Assembly (NCBI RefSeq): GCF_034479515.1
Contig: NZ_CP140152.1
Location: forward strand, 1,736,001-1,800,000
Reading direction: 5' to 3'
DNA: 64,000 bases
Origin: Duganella zoogloeoides
GTDB lineage: Bacteria; Pseudomonadota; Gammaproteobacteria; Burkholderiales; Burkholderiaceae_D
Shown here: positions 25,429-34,673 of the stretch, one piece after another
How positions within the stretch are numbered: position 1 is the stretch's first letter
How the letters are laid out: every line of letters begins with the position of its first letter
Position numbers and translations under genes: made by a program
Notes under the pieces: generated by a model
Told to the model about the DNA's origin: nothing
Seen by the model: only the letters and a program-made list of their open reading frames with translations
The model's database searches: none

Positions 25429-26377
25429 AACCTTCCTCGCGGCGGCGGCGCATGCGGATCGCCACCGCAATCATCGCCACACCTGCTACCACGCCCACCC
25501 ACAGCCCCACGTTAGCCAGCGTGGACCATGAATACAGGAAGGCGTCGGTCGGCGTGGGCAGGCCGTGTTCTTCCGACAGCGCCAGCCGGCTGCGGTCGAA
25601 CCACATCCACGATCCCGGCACCACGCCCAGCAACAGGCGGTTGGTGACGTTGCTGATGAACCAGCCGACGCTGAGATCGAAGCCCAGCACTTTCTGCATC
25701 CACACCAACAGCAGCCCAGCGCCTACCGGCAGGCCCACGGCCCACACGAACACTTTCGAGCGCACCATGCTCGAGATCATCAGGAGCCAGCCCACGGTGG
25801 GCAGCGCCCACAGCATGTAGACGGGCAGCAGGCCGAGCACGCGCAGCGGCGCCAGGTACAGCTCGGGCGTGGCCAGCAGGTCGCCGAACAGCACCGTGCC
25901 GTGCAGTGACAGCTTGGCGGCCACCGCCAGCAGCAACACCAGCGACAGCGCAACGGCGATACCGATCACGATCAGCGGCGCGACCACCAGCGCCGTGACA
26001 ACCTTGGACAGCACCGTGGTCTGGTCCGATACCGGCAACGATTTCCAGAACAGGATGCTGCGGTCGCGGCGCTCGTCGTTGAGCGCACCGAGGCAATAGA
26101 AGAACACCAGGAAGCCGAGCACCAGGTACACCGGCACGGCAGAAACGATATAGCCTTGGGCCAGCGTGCTCACCAGGGTAGCGCGCGCCTGGCCCTGGAT
26201 GCTGACCGTGAAGCTCTGCGCGGTGATGGCGTCGCCGGACAACTGGATGTCCTTGCCGATGAATACCGCCAGCAGCGCCAGCGCAGCAATCAAGCCGGCG
26301 ATCACCAGCGGCGTCCACACCAGCATGCCCTTGTGCTCCCACAATTCGCGCTTGATCAGCCATTTCATGGTCTTCAT
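25427..26377 (-). CDS. ABC-2 type exporter permease
   Basis: Membrane permease (316 residues) with about six to seven hydrophobic segments and an N-terminal cytoplasmic start, Lys-Trp-Leu-Ile-Lys-Arg-Glu-Leu-Trp-Glu-His-Lys, usual for ABC-2 exporters. It overlaps the ATPase gene by four bases (ATGA) and is the last gene of a GntR-ATPase-permease operon, like ytr-type exporters. Substrate unknown; cell-wall antibiotics or lipids are typical of the class. Confidence 0.85.
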   Translation of the reverse strand: MKTMKWLIKRELWEHKGMLVWTPLVIAGLIAALALLAVFIGKDIQLSGDAITAQSFTVSIQGQARATLVSTLAQGYIVSAVPVYLVLGFLVFFYCLGALNDERRDRSILFWKSLPVSDQTTVLSKVVTALVVAPLIVIGIAVALSLVLLLAVAAKLSLHGTVLFGDLLATPELYLAPLRVLGLLPVYMLWALPTVGWLLMISSMVRSKVFVWAVGLPVGAGLLLVWMQKVLGFDLSVGWFISNVTNRLLLGVVPGSWMWFDRSRLALSEEHGLPTPTDAFLYSWSTLANVGLWVGVVAGVAMIAVAIRMRRRREEG

Positions 26378-27249
26378 TGTGGTTGTCCTTTCATGGTGGC
26401 GACAAACAGGTCGGCCACGCTGGGCGTGCGCACTTCGCCGAAGGTGGCCAGTTGGGTACGGTCGGCGCGGTCGAACAGCATCACCGATTTGCCGAACACG
26501 GTGCGCTGCGAGATCGGACCCAGCGCGCTGGCGACGGCCACGAATTGCGGCTCGACCATCACCTCGGCATAGCGTTCGCCCACTTCATCCATGCTGGCGG
26601 CCAGCACGATGCGGCCGTTCTCGATGAACATCAGGTCCGACAGGATGTGCTCGACTTCCTCGATCTGGTGGGTGGTGATGACGATGGTCTTCTGTTCGTC
26701 GAAATAATCTTCCAGCAGGTTCTGGTAGAACTGTTTTCGATACAGGATGTCCAGGCCCAGCGTGGGTTCGTCGAGCACCAGCAATTTGGCGTCGATCGCC
26801 ATCACCAGCGCCAGGTGTAGCTGCACCACCATGCCCTTGGACATGGCGGCCACCTTCATGTTCGGCGTCAGCTTGGTGGTGGCGATGTATTGTTCGGCGC
26901 GGGCGCGGTCGAAGCGCGGGTGCACGCCGGCCACGAAGTCGATCGCGTCTTTGACTTTCAGCCACTTGGGCAGGATGGCGACGTCGGCAATGAAGCACAC
27001 GTCGTTCATCAGCAGTTCGCGCTCGGTGCGTGGGTCGCGGCCCAGCACCGACAAGCCGCCCTCGAACGGTGTCAGCCCCAGGATGGCCTTGAGCGTGGTG
27101 GTCTTGCCCGAGCCATTCGGTCCGACCAGGCCGACGATGCGGCCGGCGCCGATGGTAAAGCTGACGTTGTCGAGTGCGGTGTGTTTGCCGTAGCGCTTGG
27201 TGATGCCGGTGGCGGTGATCACGGCATCCGGATTCAGTTCGGCGTTCAT
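26374..27249 (-). CDS. ABC exporter ATP-binding protein
   Basis: ABC ATPase (291 residues). Walker A is Gly-Pro-Asn-Gly-Ser-Gly-Lys-Thr-Thr-Thr, the signature region is the degenerate Met-Ser-Lys-Gly-Met, Walker B is Leu-Leu-Val-Leu-Asp-Glu-Pro-Thr, and the switch His is in Thr-Thr-His-Gln. The ATG at 27249 overlaps the stop of the GntR gene (ATGA); longer upstream readings lack homology. The changed signature (Ser-Lys-Gly rather than Ser-Gly-Gly) is common in the YtrB subgroup. It works with the permease encoded next. Confidence 0.9.
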   Translation of the reverse strand: MNAELNPDAVITATGITKRYGKHTALDNVSFTIGAGRIVGLVGPNGSGKTTTLKAILGLTPFEGGLSVLGRDPRTERELLMNDVCFIADVAILPKWLKVKDAIDFVAGVHPRFDRARAEQYIATTKLTPNMKVAAMSKGMVVQLHLALVMAIDAKLLVLDEPTLGLDILYRKQFYQNLLEDYFDEQKTIVITTHQIEEVEHILSDLMFIENGRIVLAASMDEVGERYAEVMVEPQFVAVASALGPISQRTVFGKSVMLFDRADRTQLATFGEVRTPSVADLFVATMKGQPQ

Positions 27250-27626
27250 GGCTTTGCTCCCGACGGTGCCGGTGCGGCAGCGCCCAGCAGGGCGGCAGTG
27301 TCGAGGCCGAGGCGGCGGATGCGTTCGAGCATGGCCGGCCATTCTTCGCGCATGAAGCGCTCGCGTTCACTCGCCAGCAGTTTGTCGTGTGCGCCTTCGG
27401 TTACATACATGCCTAGCCCCCTGCGTTTTTCCACCAGCGCCTCGTCCACCAGTTCCTGGTAGGCCCGCGACACCGTGATTGGGTTGAGTTGATAATCGGC
27501 CGCCACCTGGCGCACCGACGGCAGGGCATCGCCCGCCTTGAGCAAGCCGTCGAGCAACATGCCGACCACCTTGTCCTTCAACTGCCGATAAATCGGCGCG
27601 TTGTCATTCCAGTCTGTCGCTGACAT
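27246..27626 (-). CDS. GntR-family (YtrA-type) regulator
   Basis: Short GntR regulator (126 residues): winged-helix (Pro-Ile-Tyr-Arg-Gln-Leu-Lys-Asp-Lys-Val, Leu-Pro-Ser-Val-Arg-Gln, Asn-Pro-Ile-Thr-Val-Ser-Arg-Ala-Tyr) and a short C-terminal helical tail, the YtrA layout. It is first in the operon with the ABC exporter and probably represses it. The promoter region just upstream contains AACACCACA/TTGTAGTG-like repeats near 27640-27660 that could be its operator. Confidence 0.88.
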   Translation of the reverse strand: MSATDWNDNAPIYRQLKDKVVGMLLDGLLKAGDALPSVRQVAADYQLNPITVSRAYQELVDEALVEKRRGLGMYVTEGAHDKLLASERERFMREEWPAMLERIRRLGLDTAALLGAAAPAPSGAKP

Positions 27627-27739
27627 ACATGGAGTCCTCTTGATGTGGTGTTGTAGTGAACTATAACACTAAAAATCAAAAAGGCAATAATTTTGCAGAG
27701 GATGGATGGTCTTGGCCGGATGGCGCCGGGCCGGCGCGC

Positions 27740-28882
27740 TCACACCGTCTCGCTGCGGTCGCGGCCGGCGGCCTTGGCGCGGTAGAGGGCGGCGTCAGCG
27801 CGCGCCATCAGCGCTTCCAGGCTCTCGTTTGGCGACTGCTGGCTGGCGATGCCGATGCTGACCGTGTAGTCCGGCACGTTGCCGCCGCGCGCTGCAAACA
27901 GCAAGCCATGGATGCGTTGCGCCATCGCTTTCGCCTGCTCGGCCGTGGTGCCCGATAGCAGCACGATGAATTCCTCGCCGCCGAAGCGCGCCACGTGGTC
28001 GATCTCGCGCAGGGCGGAGACGGTGGTGCGTGCCGCATGCACCAGCACCTGGTCGCCGACTGCGTGGCCATGCTGGTCGTTGATGGCCTTGAAGTAGTCG
28101 AGGTCGATGCTGAGCAGGGTGATCGGCTGGCCATGGCGTTTCATCAGCGCTACCTCGCGGCGGTAGGCGTCGGCGAAACCGCGCCGGTTCAGCACCCCGG
28201 TCAGCGGGTCCGAGTTGGAGCGATGCTCCATCACAACCTGCAGACGCCGCGTGGCGATGGTCATGAAGCCGACCGCCATCATCAGCGTCATGAAGTTGGC
28301 GGTCAACAGGAAAATGCCCTGTACCGCGCCGTTGCTGGCGTTGCTGGTGCCGACCGCGCCGCTAAGCGCCGCCAGCAACCGCACCAGCAGCACCAGCGAC
28401 TGCACCAGCAACAGCGCGCCGAAAAACCAGCTGGAGAAGTGGCGTTCGCCATGGCGCACCAGCAGCACCAGTTGCGCCACGTAGAACGACAGCGTCAACG
28501 ATGAAAACACCGCCACCCGCAACGCGTAGTCCTGGGTGATGACATACCAGCCGATCAGACAGGCCATGCCGGCCACCCACGCCAGCGCCAGCCACCACCA
28601 GCTTGGCTTGCGACCGTAGAAGATCTGGGTGCCGATCAGCATCAGCCCGGCGGCGGCCAGCATGGTGCTATTGGCCACGAACAGTAACACCGCTTCCGGC
28701 ATCAGTGGCCCTGCGCAGAATAACAAGCCGCTCGCCGTCAGCGATAACATGCCCAGCGACTGATGGCCCAACCCTCGCACGTCGGCAGGGAAGCTGCGGT
28801 AGGCGGAAAACAACACGATGGTCATCGCCGCCGCCATCAGGGTCGACGTCAGAACGATGGTCGTAGGATCGAGCAATATCAC
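27740..28882 (-). CDS. Membrane diguanylate cyclase (GGDEF)
   Basis: Makes the second messenger cyclic di-GMP from GTP. About 380 residues: six or seven N-terminal hydrophobic helices (to about residue 200), then a GGDEF domain with Gly-Gly-Glu-Glu-Phe at the active site and Arg-Glu-Ile-Asp five residues before it, the product-inhibition site. No EAL domain. The start is uncertain: GTG at 28882 or TTG at 28876 give the usual short N-terminus. Monocistronic. Confidence 0.9.
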   Translation of the reverse strand: MILLDPTTIVLTSTLMAAAMTIVLFSAYRSFPADVRGLGHQSLGMLSLTASGLLFCAGPLMPEAVLLFVANSTMLAAAGLMLIGTQIFYGRKPSWWWLALAWVAGMACLIGWYVITQDYALRVAVFSSLTLSFYVAQLVLLVRHGERHFSSWFFGALLLVQSLVLLVRLLAALSGAVGTSNASNGAVQGIFLLTANFMTLMMAVGFMTIATRRLQVVMEHRSNSDPLTGVLNRRGFADAYRREVALMKRHGQPITLLSIDLDYFKAINDQHGHAVGDQVLVHAARTTVSALREIDHVARFGGEEFIVLLSGTTAEQAKAMAQRIHGLLFAARGGNVPDYTVSIGIASQQSPNESLEALMARADAALYRAKAAGRDRSETV

Positions 28883-29053
28883 AGTGGAAAGTGGGGGATT
28901 TCGTGATCTGCAAGGATACCAGCAACTCCTTGCATGCCGTAAGGCTAATCGGCTTTGGGCAATGTCCATCGCCCTGAACAGTCTGATTGATGAGCCTGGC
29001 TAATAAGCGCATGCACTTTTTGCCTCGATGCGCTCGATAGCGCAGCAGCTACA

Positions 29054-29245
29054 TTGGGTTTTCTGCAGGTTGACTCTATTCGATCAAGGAACTCACGCAT
29101 GGTGATACGACTCTGGCGTATTCTGCCGCTGGCGGTGGTCTGGTGCCCGCCGGGCGTCAGGCACTGGCATGGGGCTGCGCCCACCGCCGCGCTCACCCAT
29201 ATCGCCGTCACCGGCAGCCAGGCAAAGTTAACCGTGAAATCTTAA
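29054..29245 (+). pseudogene. Cupin-domain protein remnant (C-terminal fragment)
   Basis: The last 35-40 codons before the stop at 29245 read like the end of a small cupin: Val-Val-Trp-Cys-Pro-Pro-Gly-Val-Arg-His-Trp-His-Gly-Ala, then Thr-His-Ile-Ala-Val-Thr-Gly. This is the metal-binding second cupin motif of mandelonitrile-lyase-like cupins. The first cupin motif and N-terminus are absent, and upstream codons do not look related. It is probably a gene fossil; its stop overlaps the end of the convergent DUF72 gene. Confidence 0.6.
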
Positions 29246-29964
29246 CGGTGAACTTCCACACTGCGGCGTTGCAGGTCCAACGCGTTCGGTAGCGCTGCGC
29301 CCGAGGCCGTATTGTCGAAGATGCACCAGGCATCGCGTCCGCTGATCCAGGCTGCCACCTGGTCCAGGTATTCGTCGGAGTAGGACGAGTAATACATGCG
29401 CGGACTGCCGTGCAGGCGTGCGTACACGATGTCGGAGGTGAGCGCGAACGGAGCCGGTGCGCCTGCCGGCGGATCGGCGATTACGCGGGTAACGTCATGG
29501 GCGCGCAGCAACGCCGTGGCGTCGTCGCCGAACCAGCTGCCGTGGCGCGCTTCGCAGGCGAGGGTACAGGCAAAGTGCTGGCGCAGGTGGGCGAAGAAGG
29601 CGTCGGCCACGCTGGTATCGAACCGCAGGCTGGGCGGCAGTTGCACCAGGATGCAGCCAAGCTTGTCGCCGAGCGATTTGGCTTGCCCGGCAAACGCGGC
29701 CAGCAGCGCCTCGATACCGACCAGCCGCTGGTCATGGCTGATACTGCGCGGCAGCTTCACGGCAAAGCGAAAAGCGTCGGGCACGCTGGCGGCCCAGCGC
29801 GCGTAGGTGGAGGCCTGGTGCGGCTTGTAGAAAGACGAATTGATTTCCACCGCGTTCAGCACGCGCGCATAGCGTTCGAGATGGCTGCCGGCGCCGGGAA
29901 AGGAGGGGGCCACTTCACGGCCGATATTCCAGCCGGCGCAGCCGATGCGGATAATGTTGTTCAT
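29242..29964 (-). CDS. DUF72 (YecE-like) protein
   Basis: TIM-barrel-like DUF72 protein (240 residues) with family signatures: Ile-Gly-Cys-Ala-Gly-Trp, Glu-Ile-Asn-Ser-Ser-Phe-Tyr, Phe-Arg-Phe-Ala-Val-Lys-Leu-Pro and Tyr-Ala-Arg-Leu-His-Gly-Ser-Pro. The biochemical role is unknown; the fold resembles sugar isomerases and UV endonucleases. It is convergent with, and overlaps by a few bases, the cupin remnant. Confidence 0.88.
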   Translation of the reverse strand: MNNIIRIGCAGWNIGREVAPSFPGAGSHLERYARVLNAVEINSSFYKPHQASTYARWAASVPDAFRFAVKLPRSISHDQRLVGIEALLAAFAGQAKSLGDKLGCILVQLPPSLRFDTSVADAFFAHLRQHFACTLACEARHGSWFGDDATALLRAHDVTRVIADPPAGAPAPFALTSDIVYARLHGSPRMYYSSYSDEYLDQVAAWISGRDAWCIFDNTASGAALPNALDLQRRSVEVHR

Positions 29965-30459
29965 CGTGCATTGTAGGGCGCTGCGCGCAAACGCGTCGCC
30001 CGACTCTGTTTATGACGCCATGCCACGCCACGATTCACTACGTATAATCAACTACGTAATATTACTGAGCATGGTTTTATTTGAATTTGCATAAAGATTA
30101 TTCACATTGCCGGAAATAAAAACTCGCTTAATTTCCAATGGATAATTTGAATATCTGAATGAAAAATTTTAAGTGCTGGCAATAAAATATTAATGCAAAT
30201 TCAGGTGAAAAACTTTTGTGCACTGCAAAAGTCCATGCTATATTTCTTTTCAAGCTCAACGCCAGACAAGTCCTCCATCAATGCCAGGTGATCCTTCGGC
30301 ATGACAGAGCAGGACATTGCGCGCGGAATAACCACAGCGCAATATAAAAACTTTGTATTCATCCTTGTTTCTGTTTTATCCCATCTCACCCGGGAGGACG
30401 TCCTGCGCGTCGATTTATTGCGCCGGCCGCCACTCACATTTTTAATATGGACGCCCATC
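29965..30459. other. AT-rich intergenic region before the SulP-carbonic anhydrase gene
   Basis: About 495 bases, with the stretch from 30040 to 30300 clearly AT-rich compared with its surroundings. It separates divergent genes and should hold the promoters of DUF72 (minus) and the transporter (plus). An open frame from 30301 joins the transporter, but its first 53 codons do not look like coding sequence. No RNA gene is recognised. Confidence 0.4.
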
Positions 30460-32658
30460 ATGAAGAATCTTAAATATGATATTCCGGCCGCCCTCGTGGT
30501 CTTTCTCGTGGCCTTGCCGCTCTGCCTGGGCATTGCGCTCGCTTCCGGCGCGCCGCTGATGTCGGGGATTATTTCCGGCATTATCGGCGGCATCGTGGTG
30601 GGCGCGCTCAGCGGCTCGCAAACCAGTGTCAGCGGCCCGGCGGCCGGACTGGCGGCAGTGGTGCTGGCGTCGGTGACCAAGCTCGGCGGCTTCGAGATCC
30701 TGCTGGTGGCGATCCTGATCGCCGGCGCGCTGCAAGTGGTGATGGGCTTGTGCCGCGCCGGCTTTATCGCCAATTACGTGCCGTCGAGCGTGATCAAGGG
30801 GCTGCTGGCGGCGATCGGCATCTTGCTGATCCTGACCCAGATTCCGCATGCGTTCGGTTACGATCCGAAGAACGCCGACAATTTCTCCTTCTTCCAGGGC
30901 AATGGCGAGAACCTGTTCTCGATGCTGGGCCGGGCGGTCGAGTTCATCACGCCGGGCGCGCTGCTCATTTCGGCGCTGTCGATCCTCATGCTGGTGTACT
31001 GGGGCAAAACGCCGCTCGGACGATTCAAGATGCTGCCGGCGCCGCTGTTCGTGGTGGCGTTTGCCATCGGACTGAACGCCTTTTTCGCTGCCTATGTGCC
31101 GTCGCTGGCGATTTCCGCGACCCACCTGGTCGATTTGCCGCCGCTTGACGCCAGCAACCCCGGCGCCTTGCTGCTGCTGCCCGACCTGCGCCACCTGGCC
31201 AACCTCGACGTCTGGCTGGTGGGCATCACGATTGCCATCGTGGCGTCGCTGGAAACCCTGCTCAACGTGGAAGCCGTGGACAAGGTCGATCCGCTGAAAC
31301 GAGAAACGCCGGCCAACCGCGAATTGCTGGCCCAGGGCGTGGGCAATATGCTGGCCGGCCTGCTCGGCGGTTTGCCGGTGACGTCCGTCATCGTGCGCAG
31401 CACCGTCAATGTCCAGTCGGGCAACCGGACCAAGGCCTCGGCCGTGCTGCACGGCGTGTTCCTGCTAGGCGGCGTACTGTTGCTCAGTCCCGTGCTGAAC
31501 ATGATTCCGTTGGCGGCCCTGGCCGCGATCCTGATCACCACCGGCTACAAGCTGGCCAACGTGGCCGTGTTCCGCGAGATGTACGGCAAGGGCGGCACGC
31601 AGTTCATGCCGTTCGTGATCACCGTGGTGGCGATTGTCGCGACCGATCTCCTGACCGGCGTGGTGATCGGCCTGGTTGCCGGCCTGTTCTATCTGCTGCG
31701 CAGCAACTTCCGCAACCCGTACTCGCTGCAGCAGTACAAGCTGCATATCGGCGACGTGATCAAGATGGAATTGCCGAACCAGGTATCGTTCCTGAACAAG
31801 GCCACCATCAAGGAAGCGCTGTGGAACATCCCTGCCGGTTCGCAGGTGGTGATCAACGCGTCCGGCACCGACTATATCGACCACGACGCGATGGAAGTGA
31901 TCGAAGACTACCGCACTGTGGCGGCCGAGCGCGACGTGCAGCTGAGCGTGGTGGGCCTGCGCGAGGTGTATCGCCAGGATGCGCCCGACCAGTTCGTACC
32001 GGTGCTCGACCACGCCACCCAGAAAAAGCTGGCGCCCGAAGCCGTGCTACAAGTGCTCAAGGAGGGCAACCAGCGCTTCCGCGAAGGACGGCGCTTCGAG
32101 AATGATTATGTGCACCAGGCCAGCGCCACGGCTGGCGGCCAACACCCGATGGCGGTGGTGGTCAACTGCATCGACTCGCGCACGTCGCCGGAAATCATTT
32201 TCGATGCCGGCCTCGGTGACCTGCTCACTATCCGCATCGCCGGCAACGTGATCAGCCGCGAAATCATCGGCAGCCTGGAAATCGCCGCCAAGCTTGGCGC
32301 CAAGCTGATCGTGGTGAAAGGCCACTCGTCGTGCGGCGCAATTGGCCTGGCCATGCAGCAGGAAGGTTCGCACAGCATCGGCGCCATCACCGGAAAGATC
32401 CAGTGGGCGATCCACCAATGCGGCGAACACAGCCACCTGGGCGACAAGGAACTGCGCGACCGCGTGGCGCGCCACAACGTCGAAAATTCCTTGGCAGAAA
32501 TTATCGACGGCAGCGAGTTCCTACGGTCCGCCATCCGGCGCGGCGAGATCGGCCTGGTGGGCGCCTTCCACGACATTGCCTCGCGCAACGTGGCGTTCGG
32601 CGAGCTGGTGGCGCCCGATACCTTCGATCCGCAGCGTCCGCTTCACATCGCGGCCTAG
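30460..32658 (+). CDS. SulP anion transporter fused to beta-carbonic anhydrase
   Basis: Bifunctional protein (732 residues). Residues 1 to about 420 form a SulP-family membrane domain with ten or more helices (starting Asp-Ile-Pro-Ala-Ala-Leu-Val-Val-Phe and containing Ser-Gly-Pro-Ala-Ala-Gly-Leu). A short linker follows, and the C-terminal 200 residues are a beta-carbonic anhydrase with ligands Cys570, Asp572-x-Arg574, His622 and Cys625. The likely role is bicarbonate uptake coupled to CO2/bicarbonate interconversion at the inner membrane. The start at 30460 begins the conserved N-terminus. Fusions of this kind are known; the substrate is inferred. Confidence 0.92.
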   Translation: MKNLKYDIPAALVVFLVALPLCLGIALASGAPLMSGIISGIIGGIVVGALSGSQTSVSGPAAGLAAVVLASVTKLGGFEILLVAILIAGALQVVMGLCRAGFIANYVPSSVIKGLLAAIGILLILTQIPHAFGYDPKNADNFSFFQGNGENLFSMLGRAVEFITPGALLISALSILMLVYWGKTPLGRFKMLPAPLFVVAFAIGLNAFFAAYVPSLAISATHLVDLPPLDASNPGALLLLPDLRHLANLDVWLVGITIAIVASLETLLNVEAVDKVDPLKRETPANRELLAQGVGNMLAGLLGGLPVTSVIVRSTVNVQSGNRTKASAVLHGVFLLGGVLLLSPVLNMIPLAALAAILITTGYKLANVAVFREMYGKGGTQFMPFVITVVAIVATDLLTGVVIGLVAGLFYLLRSNFRNPYSLQQYKLHIGDVIKMELPNQVSFLNKATIKEALWNIPAGSQVVINASGTDYIDHDAMEVIEDYRTVAAERDVQLSVVGLREVYRQDAPDQFVPVLDHATQKKLAPEAVLQVLKEGNQRFREGRRFENDYVHQASATAGGQHPMAVVVNCIDSRTSPEIIFDAGLGDLLTIRIAGNVISREIIGSLEIAAKLGAKLIVVKGHSSCGAIGLAMQQEGSHSIGAITGKIQWAIHQCGEHSHLGDKELRDRVARHNVENSLAEIIDGSEFLRSAIRRGEIGLVGAFHDIASRNVAFGELVAPDTFDPQRPLHIAA

Positions 32659-32718
32659 TTCCCGCGACACCGCGCGGCAGGTGGGTCATAATGGCGCTAT
32701 CTCATCGATGGAACCACC

Positions 32719-33300
32719 ATGACCAAGCTGAAACGCTATTTTTCGCCGTCCCTGTCGTTGCTGGTACTGGCCGGCCTGCTGTCGGCCTGCGCCGCCTTGA
32801 TTGGCCCGCGCGACGTCGAAGTCAGACAGGAAAAGCTGCAACAGAACCTGGACCGGAAGTTTCCCATGCACCATCGCGTGCTGGGCATTTTCGACGTCGA
32901 GCTCAGTCGTCCGCAACTGGCCATCCTGGCCGAGAACAACCGGGTGGCGCTGACGTTCGATCTGAACGTCACGCCGCTGCTGGCGCGGCAGTCGTGGCGC
33001 GTATCGATGGCGGTGTCAGGCCGTCTTAACGTCGATCCTGTGCGCAATACCGTGTACATCGCCGACACCCACGTGGACCGGTTCGCGCTCGATAACATGG
33101 ACGCCGGCAAGCAAACCCAATTGGCCAGCGTGGCCAACCTGCTCAGCGACACCCTGGTAAAAAACGTGGCCGTGCACACCTTCAAGCCGGAAGACTTGCG
33201 CTATGCCGGCGTGCAGTTCGAACTGACCGCCATCGATACCCGTCCCGGCGCGCTGGTGGCGCGGCTGCGGCCGGCGGAATCGGCAACCGGTGGCCGCTAA
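32719..33300 (+). CDS. DUF1439 lipoprotein
   Basis: Predicted lipoprotein (193 residues): signal peptide with lipobox Leu-Ser-Ala-Cys (Cys24), then a DUF1439-type mature domain (Gln-Glu-Lys-Leu-Gln-Gln-Asn-Leu-Asp-Arg-Lys-Phe-Pro; Pro-Gln-Leu-Ala-Ile). E. coli YceB belongs to the same family; its function is unknown. Located in the periplasm or outer membrane. Monocistronic. Confidence 0.85.
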   Translation: MTKLKRYFSPSLSLLVLAGLLSACAALIGPRDVEVRQEKLQQNLDRKFPMHHRVLGIFDVELSRPQLAILAENNRVALTFDLNVTPLLARQSWRVSMAVSGRLNVDPVRNTVYIADTHVDRFALDNMDAGKQTQLASVANLLSDTLVKNVAVHTFKPEDLRYAGVQFELTAIDTRPGALVARLRPAESATGGR

Positions 33301-33301
33301 C

Positions 33302-33854
33302 ATGCCCGGCTTGCCGCTGCAGCACGACATCGCCGCCGACATTGCGCAGATCCAGTCGATCGAGCCTTCCCCACCATTTTCGAAACGGTGGCGGCGCTGA
33401 CCGGGCTGCGCTTCGTCTGCGTGGCGCGGGTGACGGCCGATTCGTGGACCACCCGCGCGGTGCTCGACAGCGTGGCCGACGACGGCCGCTGCCGCGACCA
33501 TCACACGCCGCGCATCTACGGCTTCCAGGGTTATTTTTCGATACCGCTGTTCCGCCCCGACGGCGCCTGTTTCGGCACCCTGTGCGGGCTCGACCCGGTA
33601 CCCAACGAGTTATCCACGCACAAGGTGACCAGTACCCTCAAGCTGTTCGCCCAGCTGATCTCGGTGCAGCTGGAAAACAACCGCAAGCTGGCCGAGGCGG
33701 AACACGCGCTGTCGAACGCCGCGAAAAGGGCCTGGGCCGCGGTTTGTTCATTGTCGCCGAGATTGCCAAGTCGCATGGCGGCGAGATCGCCGTGGTGTCC
33801 GATGACGCTGCCACAACCTTCAGTTTCACCATGCGCGGCCTCGCTCTTAATTAA
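33302..33854 (+). pseudogene. GAF-domain histidine kinase, remnant with several deletions
   Basis: The start (His-Asp-Ile-Ala-Ala-Asp-Ile-Ala-Gln-Ile) and a shifted frame (Phe-Glu-Thr-Val-Ala-Ala-Leu-Thr-Gly-Leu) give a GAF domain (Thr-Pro-Arg-Ile-Tyr-Gly-Phe-Gln-Gly-Tyr, Gly-Thr-Leu-Cys-Gly-Leu-Asp-Pro). About 30 residues seem missing inside the GAF. After Asn-Ala-Ala-Lys-Arg the sequence jumps, in another frame, to the end of a kinase ATPase domain (Gly-Leu-Gly-Arg-Gly-Leu-Phe-Ile-Val). The whole HisKA domain and most of the ATPase domain are gone. No functional kinase is possible. Confidence 0.82.
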
Positions 33855-33920
33855 CCAGGGTTGTGATGGCGCGGCGAAGCTTCTACAATCGCTCCCTTGA
33901 CGATACTGTAGAGGCAGCAA

Positions 33921-34670
33921 ATGGAAATTTTTGGCATCGGCATCCACATCCTGGTGGCAATCTTCTTTGCCGTGCACGCGGTGCGCAACGGCCAGCCGAT
34001 TTACTGGCTGCTGATCCTGTTCATGTTTCCGCTGATCGGCAGCGTGGTGTACTTCATCGCCATCTACCTGCCCAGCTCGCACATCAACCAGGGCGCGCGC
34101 AAGGTCGCCAACGTGGCCGTCAAGACCCTGGACCCGGGCCGCGAACTGCGCGAGGCGCGCGAAGCGTACGACTACACGCCCACCGCGCAAAACCAGATGC
34201 GCCTGGCCAGCGCGCTGCTCGAAGGCGGCAATGCCGCCGAAGCCGCGACGACGTATGAAGCGTGCCTGCAGGGCCCGTTCTCGGGCGACCTGGAAATCCG
34301 CTTTGGCGCCGCGCGCGCCACGTTCGCTGCCGGCCGCGCCGACGATGCGGTAAAACACCTGCAAACCATCCGCGCCGCCAACGACGGCTTCCGGGCCGAG
34401 CAGGTGTCGCTGTTGCTGGCGCAGGCCTGGGCGGCAGCAGGGCGCCAGGATGAGGCGCGCGCCGAGTTCGAACATGCGTTGAGCCGCTATAGCGGTTTTA
34501 CCACCCAGGCCGAATATGCGATCTGGGCGGCCGGCGCGGGCGATGCCGACAAGGCGCGCGCGCTGGAAGTGGAACTGCGCCGCACCATCGAGCGCTGGAC
34601 GCCGCAAACGCGGGATCTGAACCAGCCGCTGATCAAGCGGCTCAATGCTGCAATGGCGGCGTTGCGTTAA
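33921..34670 (+). CDS. Membrane-anchored TPR-like protein
   Basis: Protein of 249 residues: two N-terminal hydrophobic helices (about 4-22 and 27-47, of the phospholipase D N-terminal type) followed by a cytoplasmic helical domain with tetratricopeptide-like repeats (Arg-Leu-Ala-Ser-Ala-Leu-Leu-Glu-Gly-Gly-Asn-Ala-Ala-Glu-Ala; Ala-Gln-Ala-Trp-Ala-Ala-Ala-Gly-Arg). It probably scaffolds proteins at the inner membrane. No clear operon partner; lpxH is convergent. Confidence 0.75.
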   Translation: MEIFGIGIHILVAIFFAVHAVRNGQPIYWLLILFMFPLIGSVVYFIAIYLPSSHINQGARKVANVAVKTLDPGRELREAREAYDYTPTAQNQMRLASALLEGGNAAEAATTYEACLQGPFSGDLEIRFGAARATFAAGRADDAVKHLQTIRAANDGFRAEQVSLLLAQAWAAAGRQDEARAEFEHALSRYSGFTTQAEYAIWAAGAGDADKARALEVELRRTIERWTPQTRDLNQPLIKRLNAAMAALR

Positions 34671-34673
34671 AAC

